A stretch of DNA of 64,000 nt from assembly GCA_963761475.1 (NCBI GenBank), contig CAVXGT010000020.1, positions 62,001-126,000 on the forward strand, written 5' to 3'. This DNA comes from Ga0077555 sp963761475 (GTDB taxonomy: Bacteria; Pseudomonadota; Alphaproteobacteria; Rhizobiales; Hyphomicrobiaceae). A program made the translations under genes and the position numbers. Numbering within the stretch: the stretch's first letter is position 1; every line of letters begins with the position of its first letter. A model generated the notes under the pieces. The model did no database searches and had not been told where the DNA came from. It was given only the letters and a program-made list of their open reading frames with translations. Shown here piece after piece: positions 57,185 through 64,000 of the stretch.

Positions 57185-57319
57185 GACAGGTAGTCTCCTC
57201 ATGCGTGCGCGGCCCCGGCCGCGCACCGCATCAGCCACCAGATTTGAGCGCGCACAAGGCAAATCGTTGAATTTGCCCCTGACAACTCGCCGCCTCACGC
57301 GACTTGGCACCTGGCACCA

Positions 57320-58123
57320 TCAGGCCGGACGTGCCGCCGACGCGAAATAGTTGACGTCCGTATCGGCGGCCAACTGCCAGCGGTCACCGAGCGGATCATA
57401 GATCAGGCCTTCAAAAGCGACATTTCGCAGCCCGGCCTGCACCATGAAATCCGCCATTTCATCGGGCGTCACGAACCGATCCCAGCGGTGCGTCCCGGCC
57501 GGCAGCCACTGCAGAATATATTCCGCCCCCACGATCGCCAATGCCCAGGCCTTAAACGTGCGATTGATTGTCGAGGTTACCAATAGACCCCCAGGCCGCA
57601 CTAGGCTGGCCACCACGCCGATGAAAGCACGGGGGTCGGGCACGTGCTCGACCACCTCGAGACAGGTAACTACATCGAACTTGACGAACTCGGCTGCAAG
57701 TTGCTCAGCAGTCGTCGCGCGGTAGTCGATCGCCAGCTCCTGCTCCCTCGCATGGGCGATGGCGGCCGCGATGTTATCGGCTGCTGGGTCGATCCCGGTC
57801 ACAACCGCACCAAGCCGCGCCAACGGCTCTGCCACCAGCCCGCCGCCGCAACCGATATCGAGGATTCCTAACCCTTTGAGCGGGCGGAGCGCGCCTACCA
57901 CATCGCGGCCGAAATGGCGAGCGATCGTATCCCTGAGGTAACCCATCCGCGCCGGTGACAGCCTGTGCAGCGGTGCGAACTTGCCCGCGCGGTCCCACCA
58001 TTCGTCCGCAATGCGCCCGAAGCGCTCGACTTCGGCGGGATCGAGCGTCTGGCCCGGCTTCACGCGGCTGTCTTGTTCCATCGACATGATCAGCATTGGC
58101 TGCAAGACGCTGGCCTGTGTCAA
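57320..58123 (-). CDS. ubiG: Ubiquinone biosynthesis 3-O-methyltransferase
   Basis: UbiG carries out both O-methylations in ubiquinone synthesis. The conserved WWDRAGKFAPLHRLSPARMGY, SAM loop ILDIGCGGGLVAEPLARLGA, CLEVVEHVPDP and STINRTFKAWALAIVGAEYI are diagnostic. About 267 residues from TTG 58123 (AGGA 5 nt upstream); ATG 58087 or 58081 are alternatives. Confidence 0.94.
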   Translation of the reverse strand: MTQASVLQPMLIMSMEQDSRVKPGQTLDPAEVERFGRIADEWWDRAGKFAPLHRLSPARMGYLRDTIARHFGRDVVGALRPLKGLGILDIGCGGGLVAEPLARLGAVVTGIDPAADNIAAAIAHAREQELAIDYRATTAEQLAAEFVKFDVVTCLEVVEHVPDPRAFIGVVASLVRPGGLLVTSTINRTFKAWALAIVGAEYILQWLPAGTHRWDRFVTPDEMADFMVQAGLRNVAFEGLIYDPLGDRWQLAADTDVNYFASAARPA

Positions 58124-58166
58124 CCCGGTCCTGGCACGGCTCGACTTCTCGGACGGCCGAAGCCAT

Positions 58167-59174
58167 CTATTTTCGCCAGCGATCCACGATGGTGCCGAGT
58201 ATGCCGCGCGGCATATAGATGATGAACAGGATCAGCAAGAGCCCATAGATCATCATGTCGAGGGCCAGTGCCCTTTGTCCAAGCAACCCTTGAAGCGTCT
58301 CTGACCCCTGCACGCCGACCCTAAGGAACTCCGACAGCAATTGGGTGAACACCGCCCCGAATGTAGGCCCGAGCAACGTCCACAGCCCGCCGGCGATGCA
58401 CGCGAACACGATATTCAGCGACAGGCTCAGCCCCGCAATCGTGTCCGGCCCGATATACATTTGATACTGGCCGTAGATGGCGCCGCCAAAAGCGCTCATG
58501 CCCGCCGACAGTGCGGTGATCTTGAGTTTCTCCCGCGTCACATCGATTCCCACGGACGCCGCCGCATCCTCGTCCTGCGAGGCTGCATCCAGCGCATAAC
58601 GGTCCATGCTGCGATCCACCAGCAGCCACACCACCAGCCCGACGATCCAAATCCCGAGCGCGATGTAATAGGCCAGGAAGCGATCCGGCTCGAACTGCAC
58701 TGCATAGAGCGAGAGGCCACCGTCGAACCGCCTCGGTTGGGTGCCGAGCGAGCCGCCGGTGTAGTCGCGCAACCCCACGATCAGCAGCCGGACGAGTTCG
58801 GTGAACGCCAGCGTCAGCAGGGCGAAGTAGTGCCCGGTAATGCGCAGCGCAAAGCAGGGGTATCCCACCAGCAACCCTGCCAATGCCGCCACGGCCACGG
58901 CAATGGGAATGCCCAGCCACGGCGTAAGCCCTGCGTAATTCCAAAGCAGCACCGTCACATAGGCGCCAATCCCCGTGAACGCGCCGTGCCCGAGCGACGT
59001 CAGCCCGAACCGGCCCATCAGCGACCAAGACGTATAGATGAAGGCCCACAACAGGATCTGGATGGCCAGGTGCAGGTAGTATTTTTCCAATTCCGCATAC
59101 CCCGTCCGAATGAGGAACGGCAGTATGAACAGAAGGCCGAGACCGACGACCCAACCGATGCGCGAGCGGCTCAT
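58167..59174 (-). CDS. livM: Branched-chain amino acid-type ABC permease (LivM-like)
   Basis: 335 residues, about ten helices, with the LivM-type segments LTSLGHGAFTGIGAYV and GMSAFGGAIYGQYQMYIGP. Start ATG 59174 overlaps the LivH-like stop (ATGA). Last gene of the five-gene uptake operon 63,020-58,167. Confidence 0.9.
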   Translation of the reverse strand: MSRSRIGWVVGLGLLFILPFLIRTGYAELEKYYLHLAIQILLWAFIYTSWSLMGRFGLTSLGHGAFTGIGAYVTVLLWNYAGLTPWLGIPIAVAVAALAGLLVGYPCFALRITGHYFALLTLAFTELVRLLIVGLRDYTGGSLGTQPRRFDGGLSLYAVQFEPDRFLAYYIALGIWIVGLVVWLLVDRSMDRYALDAASQDEDAAASVGIDVTREKLKITALSAGMSAFGGAIYGQYQMYIGPDTIAGLSLSLNIVFACIAGGLWTLLGPTFGAVFTQLLSEFLRVGVQGSETLQGLLGQRALALDMMIYGLLLILFIIYMPRGILGTIVDRWRK

Positions 59175-60064
59175 GACTTGCCTCCGAAGAGGCCCTGCGG
59201 CCTGATGAAGATCGCGATCATGAAGAACAGGAACGCGACCGCATAGCCCCACTCCGTATGCAGGCAGGACGAGCCAATGGTAATGAACTGACTGATGATG
59301 AAGGCTGCAACGAAACCACCGACCATGTTGCCGAGACCGCCGAGCACACAGATCATGAAGATCAGCGGTCCGAACTGAAGGCCGATCTGCGGGTAGATAT
59401 CGTACTGCAGCACCATCAGCGATGCCGCCAATCCGGCGAGCCCGCCGCCGATCGCCGATGTCGCCAGATACACCTTCTTGGCGTCAACGCCCATCAGCGG
59501 CATGATCTGGCGATCTTGCGCGATCGCCCGGATCGCAGTGCCGATATAGGTCCGTGTCAGAAACAGCCACAGACAGAGCATCGCCACGATCGAAACTCCG
59601 AATGCTGCGATCCGGCTCCACGAGAAGCTCATGTCGGCGACCAGCACCGAGCCCAGCCTGACGCCGACATTCTGGAACTCGACGCCGAATGCCATCGTCG
59701 CGGCGGCCTGCAAAAAGAACAACACACCCCCCGTCGCCAGCAACTGGTTGATCGGCGCCTGATCGAGCACCGGCCTGATGATCAGGACATGCAGCAACAG
59801 CCCGCACACCGCCACGATCGCCATCCCGATCAGACACGCGGCGAGAAATGGCATCCCCAGGCTCTTGTGCGCCCAGAAAATCCCGTACATGCCCACCATC
59901 ACCAGCTCGGCATAGCAGATCCAGACAACGTCGATGACGCCGAACACAAGGTTGAGCCCGAGCGCCAGAAGCGCAAGCAGCCCAGCCAACAGAAATCCAT
60001 TGAGCAACGCTTCGACAAAGAAGATGTCGAGCGAGCAGTCGAGAGTTGGAAGAATTGCGAGCAT
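59171..60064 (-). CDS. livH: Branched-chain amino acid-type ABC permease (LivH-like)
   Basis: 297 residues with LNLVFGVIDVVWICYAELVM and IRAIAQDRQIMPLMGVD typical of LivH. I start at ATG 60064 since AGGA lies upstream and the longer frame adds no homology. Forms the channel with the LivM-like protein. Confidence 0.9.
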   Translation of the reverse strand: MLAILPTLDCSLDIFFVEALLNGFLLAGLLALLALGLNLVFGVIDVVWICYAELVMVGMYGIFWAHKSLGMPFLAACLIGMAIVAVCGLLLHVLIIRPVLDQAPINQLLATGGVLFFLQAAATMAFGVEFQNVGVRLGSVLVADMSFSWSRIAAFGVSIVAMLCLWLFLTRTYIGTAIRAIAQDRQIMPLMGVDAKKVYLATSAIGGGLAGLAASLMVLQYDIYPQIGLQFGPLIFMICVLGGLGNMVGGFVAAFIISQFITIGSSCLHTEWGYAVAFLFFMIAIFIRPQGLFGGKS

Positions 60065-60107
60065 TCCTGTTCCTCGGTGGGATGCAATCGTCACATCAAG
60101 CGGTTGA

Positions 60108-60812
60108 CTAGATCCCCATGTAGGCCTGTCGAATTCGATCGCTGGCAAGCAGCTCAGCCGAGGTGCCCGACGTTTCAATCCGGCCGACCTCGAGCAGGTA
60201 GGCGCGATCCGCCACCTTCAGCACCTGCCTCACGTTCTGCTCGACGATGAGAACCGTGTAGCCCTCGGTGCGGATCTGCCTGACGAGATCGAACACCTGC
60301 TGCACGATCACCGGCGCCAATCCCATGGAAGGCTCATCGAGCAGAATGAGTTTCGGTCGGCTCATGAGGGCCCGCCCGATGGCACACATCTGTTGCTCGC
60401 CACCCGACATCGTACCGGCCAGCTGATTGCGGCGTTCCTTGAGGCGGGGAAACAGGCCATAGACGTAGTCGACCCGCTCTGCGAAATGTGCCCGCGCAGA
60501 TGGGATGTACGCACCCATCTTCAGGTTGTCCTCGACGGTCAGCCTCGGAAACAGTCGCCGGCTTTCCGGCACATGCGCTATGCCCGTCTCGATGATCTTG
60601 TGCGGCGGCGTCGCACGCAGATCCTGCCCTTCCATCCGCATCGCGCCACTCGTTGACGGCAGCAATCCGGAGATGACACGCAGAAGCGTGGTCTTGCCGG
60701 CGCCATTGGCACCGATTACGGCCACCGCCTCTCCTGCATTGACCGACATTGAGACATCGAACAGCGCCTGAAAGCCTTTGTAACCCGCACTGATTGAATC
60801 GAGCTCGAGCAC
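60108..60812 (-). CDS. livF: Branched-chain amino acid-type ABC ATPase (LivF-like)
   Basis: Walker A VIGANGAGKTTLLR, signature TMSGGEQQMCAIGRAL, Walker B LILLDEPSMGLAP and the LivF-type GIAHVPESRRLFP. 234 residues, normal. Confidence 0.93.
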   Translation of the reverse strand: MLELDSISAGYKGFQALFDVSMSVNAGEAVAVIGANGAGKTTLLRVISGLLPSTSGAMRMEGQDLRATPPHKIIETGIAHVPESRRLFPRLTVEDNLKMGAYIPSARAHFAERVDYVYGLFPRLKERRNQLAGTMSGGEQQMCAIGRALMSRPKLILLDEPSMGLAPVIVQQVFDLVRQIRTEGYTVLIVEQNVRQVLKVADRAYLLEVGRIETSGTSAELLASDRIRQAYMGI

Positions 60813-60855
60813 TTCGTTTCTCTCTCCTCCGCCAACTCGGCCCGATGATCCGCCC

Positions 60856-61590
60856 TCAGGCCGCTTCCTCGCTGCCGAGATAGACTTCGATCACACGCTT
60901 GTCGGCCTGCGCATCCGCCGGCTTGCCGTCGAAGATTTTCTCGCCATGATCCAGCACCACCACCCTGTCCACCACACGCATCAAGACGCCCATGATGTGC
61001 TCGACCCAAACGATCGTGATGCCTCGCTCCTCGCGAATGCGGTTGAGCAGATCGGCCGCCTGGTCCATTTCCGAATGATCCAAGCCATTGAGGCTTTCAT
61101 CCGCCAGCAGCAGCCGCGGCTGCGTCGCAAGCGCCCTTGCCAACTCCAGCTTCTTCAACGCCGCCGCTCCGAGCCCGTCCGTCGTCGACTTGGCATCCGT
61201 AGGCAACCCGACGAGGCCCAGCGCCTCTTCCGCCTGTCGCCAGCATTGCTCGCGCGTCACTTTGGCGTTCTGCCCGAACCACGCCGACAGGGCGACATTC
61301 TCGAGCAATGTCAAATTATGGAATGGACGCGGGATCTGATACGTCCGACCAACACCCTTGTGGCAGACCTGGTTGGCGGTCAGGTTTCCAATCTCCTGTC
61401 CATTCAGCCGCACGCTGCCGGCCGTCAACGGATACATGCCGGCGATGCAATTGAAGGTCGTGCTTTTGCCGGACCCATTGGGGCCGATGAGCCCAAGGAT
61501 CTCACCTTCCTCGACTTCGAAAGACACGTTGCTGACGGCGGTGAAGCCACCAAACTTTTTGGTCAGACCGGAGACTTCGAGCATGGCCAT
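60856..61590 (-). CDS. livG: Branched-chain amino acid-type ABC ATPase (LivG-like)
   Basis: Walker A LIGPNGSGKSTTFNCI, GVGRTYQIPRPFHNLT and LLLADESLNGLDHSEMD. The signature is LGAAALKKLELARAL, where the usual LSGG reads LGAA; some LivG proteins share this. Start ATG 61590 (MAMLEVSGLTKKFGG) or 61584. 244 residues. Confidence 0.9.
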   Translation of the reverse strand: MAMLEVSGLTKKFGGFTAVSNVSFEVEEGEILGLIGPNGSGKSTTFNCIAGMYPLTAGSVRLNGQEIGNLTANQVCHKGVGRTYQIPRPFHNLTLLENVALSAWFGQNAKVTREQCWRQAEEALGLVGLPTDAKSTTDGLGAAALKKLELARALATQPRLLLADESLNGLDHSEMDQAADLLNRIREERGITIVWVEHIMGVLMRVVDRVVVLDHGEKIFDGKPADAQADKRVIEVYLGSEEAA

Positions 61591-61712
61591 GGGGCCGTCA
61601 CTTTCCCTGGCAGGTTGAACAGGAATTGGCTGTCCTGGCAGCACGCATTTGCCCTGCCGGAGTCCCGAGTACAGGACCCCGGCAAAACAGGCCCTTCAAG
61701 CAACGGGGTGGG

Positions 61713-63020
61713 CTACTGGGCGTAGGCATGCCCCTTCGGCAGCGGCAGCACGGGCTCCTGGACCGCCACTTCCTTGGGGAACACCACCTTGGTATTGCCG
61801 TCGACATACTGCATCACGACAGGAAAGGCGCGCTCGTTCTGCCCCGCGAGTTCTGATCCCGGCGGGAAGAACTTTGCACCGTAGCCTTGCAGCGTACCCC
61901 CGACCGGGATGTCGGTTTCCATGGCGGCCTTACGCAGCGCTTCTGAATCGATGCCCCCATGCTTCTTGATCGCCCGCGGCAGCACGTCCGAAAGGAAGAT
62001 CCACGTGTTGTTGAAGCCCATCGAAACGTGCGCCGTCACGACATTCGCCTTGGTCTCCTTCTTATAGCGATTGACCATCTCGTCGATCAGCTTGCCCGCG
62101 TCTGCCACCTTGAGTTGCTTGGGGTCGAGCAGCGTCGATGACACCGAGTCGATGTTGAAGATCAAATTGGAGTCCTTGCCAAACGTTGCCGCCAGCTTGT
62201 CGTACTGCCCGTAGCCAGCGCCATGACCGATCAACGCTTTCCACTTGAGACCAGCCTCCTTCGACTGGCGCAGGAAAAGCGTGATGTCCGGGTTGTAGCC
62301 GGTATGCAGGATGACATCGGCCCTCGCCCGGCGCAGCTTTGTGATCATCGGCGAGAGATCGGTCGAGGTCGCTGCATATCCCTCCTTGTGCACGATCTTG
62401 ATCCCGTGCTTGGCGCAACGGGTCTCATTGGTCTTGGCCACGCCGACGCCGTAGGGCCCATCCTCGTGAATGATGGCGACCTTGAGATCCTTGGGCTCGA
62501 TGCCGAACTTCGACTTGGAATAGGCATTCAGCATGTCGCACGATGCCTCGCCGAACTGGTCGGAATGCACGTGGCTGCGGAACACATACTTCAGGTTCTT
62601 GTTGCGGAACACAGCCGACGAGATACATACCGTCGCCCACCAGAATTTCTTCGCCGCATCGACTTTGGCCGACAGCGGAACACAATGCGCCGATGAGTAC
62701 ACCCCCATCAGCATGTCGACCTTCTGCTCGTTGATGAGGCGCTCGGCCTCGTTCACGGCAACATCGGCCTTCGATTGCGCATCCGCAAACACGGGCACGA
62801 TCTTGTAGCCCTCGACGCCGCCGCGCTCATTCATGATTTCAATGGCGTATTTCGAGCCTAGCGAGGCCGCGATCGACCCGCCGCCGGCGAACGGACCCGT
62901 TTGATCGAAGATCAAGCCGATTTTGAGTTCTTTTTGCTGCGCGACGGCTGGCGCAAGTCCCATGATCGCCGCCGTGACAAGGCCGAGCGCTGTAGCAAAC
63001 GGGCGTACTATCGACATCAA
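61713..63020 (-). CDS. Branched-chain amino acid-type periplasmic binding protein
   Basis: Signal peptide (FATALGLVTAAIMGLAPAVA) then the type I binding-protein fold: KIGLIFDQTGPFAGGGS, VDMLMGVYSSAHCVPLSAKV and VAIIHEDGPYGVGVA. 435 residues. First gene of the uptake operon. The binding residues do not tell me the ligand; amino acids, amides or aromatic acids are possible. Confidence 0.9.
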   Translation of the reverse strand: MMSIVRPFATALGLVTAAIMGLAPAVAQQKELKIGLIFDQTGPFAGGGSIAASLGSKYAIEIMNERGGVEGYKIVPVFADAQSKADVAVNEAERLINEQKVDMLMGVYSSAHCVPLSAKVDAAKKFWWATVCISSAVFRNKNLKYVFRSHVHSDQFGEASCDMLNAYSKSKFGIEPKDLKVAIIHEDGPYGVGVAKTNETRCAKHGIKIVHKEGYAATSTDLSPMITKLRRARADVILHTGYNPDITLFLRQSKEAGLKWKALIGHGAGYGQYDKLAATFGKDSNLIFNIDSVSSTLLDPKQLKVADAGKLIDEMVNRYKKETKANVVTAHVSMGFNNTWIFLSDVLPRAIKKHGGIDSEALRKAAMETDIPVGGTLQGYGAKFFPPGSELAGQNERAFPVVMQYVDGNTKVVFPKEVAVQEPVLPLPKGHAYAQ

Positions 63021-63425
63021 AGCTTACCTCCCTGACGTGACTGCCTCCCCGTTGACCGGGAAAGCGCGTGATCGGCTCTGCCTGAAGTTCAGCCGACAGG
63101 CACTCAGAGTGCGAGACGAAATCAGCTGCGTCAATATTCTCGGTAGCGGCACACCGAAAACGGCAGGCCTACACGCCACCACGGCGAGCATCAGGGCCCT
63201 TGTAGTTGGCGCGGCAACGACGGCAGCACCGATCGGCGTGATCTGCTGCCGCCTGCGCCTGCTGCCGGCAACCATACCTGAACGACACATGCTTGCGCCG
63301 CACGTCGGCTGCTACCATGTTTCCGAGGCGCAGGTCCCAGCCGATTACGGGCCTGCCCACAGGGCTCCGACGCCCTCTGTCGCCAACAGACGTGTCACAC
63401 CTCAACCCCCGAATGGCACTCCCCA
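63021..63425. other. Intergenic region upstream of the uptake operon
   Basis: About 405 bp between the divergent binding-protein and Cys-rich-protein genes. No supported gene; it should hold both promoters. AGGGAGG-type ribosome site of the binding-protein gene lies at its left edge. Confidence 0.5.
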
Positions 63426-63911
63426 ATGCCTCGCCAAACCGCCAAGCCAGCCGTGCGCACTGCGAGCCTCGTCCGCGCGCTGCTCGTTGCACTGATGGTG
63501 CTATTCGCCCAAGCTCCCCCGGCCGCAGCCCAAGCCTGCTCATCGGATTCCCAGTGTTTCGATTTCGGACGCCCCCGGACCTACTGCAGCGGCAATACGC
63601 TCGTCACCAAGCAGTCCATCTGCTCTGGCACATGCCGGTCGGTCGAGATCTCCCGTGTGCCCTGCCCCGGCCCCTGCGTGGCCGACCGCTGCGTTGGCGG
63701 CGCCAATCGCTCAGGGCCTATCGACCCGCCATCGGGTTCGAGGCGCCCGGTCGGCGTCTGCGCCAAGCTTTGCATCTGCAAAGGCAAGCGCTTGACCTAT
63801 GGCCTCGGCTACGCGAAACGCCAAGAGGATTGCCAGCGGCGCAGCGTCGACTGCGTCTACGGCTGCAGCTGCGATGAAGAACCTCGCTGTCTGAAAAAAG
63901 GCGAGGTCTGA
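63426..63911 (+). CDS. Secreted cysteine-rich protein (161 aa)
   Basis: A signal peptide (VRALLVALMVLFAQAPPAAAQ) precedes a mature chain of about 125 residues with 16 cysteines, arranged in two clusters (eight before and eight after a GGANRSGPIDPPSG linker). An even number of cysteines in an exported protein suggests disulfides or metal binding. No family recognised. Divergent from the uptake operon. Confidence 0.7.
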   Translation: MPRQTAKPAVRTASLVRALLVALMVLFAQAPPAAAQACSSDSQCFDFGRPRTYCSGNTLVTKQSICSGTCRSVEISRVPCPGPCVADRCVGGANRSGPIDPPSGSRRPVGVCAKLCICKGKRLTYGLGYAKRQEDCQRRSVDCVYGCSCDEEPRCLKKGEV

Positions 63912-64000
63912 CTGCGCCAGTCTCGCCCCCACCACAAAGCGACGACAACTGCCATTACATCGAAGGGCACGACGTGAGCCAGAATAGCGATCGCCACGTC

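Overview
The window is high-GC DNA from an alphaproteobacterium, most likely of the order Hyphomicrobiales. The evidence is the gene style (rluD next to a DUF6476-like membrane protein, guaB/purA/rlmE order, an amino acid:[carrier protein] ligase of the Bradyrhizobium/Agrobacterium type) and the many 4-nt ATGA overlaps. The taxonomic call is inference; no rRNA gene is present.

Left part (1-13,483). A leftward coenzyme F420 operon runs fno, cofE, cofD, then one very long gene that joins CofC, CofG and CofH in a single frame and leaves the window at base 1. Together these make the FO chromophore, activate and attach the phospholactate-type side chain, add glutamate and reduce F420 with NADPH. 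Next come an AbgB-type amidohydrolase, a CobW/COG0523 metallochaperone with a His-rich loop, a class II aldolase, galU, an MFS transporter, a VOC protein, and an overlapping formyltransferase/NodB-type deacetylase pair that recalls ArnA/ArnD chemistry.

Middle part (13,871-31,930). After a tRNA-Arg(ACG) lies accessory DNA: a tightly overlapping set of small phage/plasmid-like genes ending in a DNA-methyltransferase-like gene, an IS66-family element with 22-bp terminal repeats and an 8-bp target duplication, a serine resolvase overlapping a WGR-domain gene, an enoyl-CoA hydratase and a truncated glutathione transferase. About 8.6 kb of this (14,667-23,324) is present a second time in inverted orientation (23,334-31,930) around a 9-nt loop. 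The second arm is full of small indels, and its far end is joined directly to an rluD gene that lacks its 3' end. This is either a real fold-back rearrangement or an amplification/assembly chimera; the sequence alone cannot settle which.

Right part (31,931-64,000). Housekeeping genes (rluD, ppx/gppA-like, rlmE, guaB, purA) lead to a cluster that I consider the most interesting: an SGNH/DltD-like periplasmic protein, an MBOAT acyltransferase, an amino acid:[carrier protein] ligase and its carrier protein, all co-directional at 44,896-49,423. It has the same logic as Gram-positive DltABCD but uses a tRNA-synthetase-like ligase. It is flanked by a PAS histidine kinase, a BASS-like permease, a single-domain response regulator and a hybrid kinase. 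The remainder holds an ABC exporter, ubiG, a five-gene branched-chain-amino-acid-type ABC uptake system and a cysteine-rich secreted protein.

A caution for the whole window: several normally intact single-copy genes (purA, a histidine kinase, cobW-like, abgB-like and others) carry isolated indels that break the frame. The nucleotide accuracy of this contig is therefore doubtful, and frameshifts should not be read as biology without checking.
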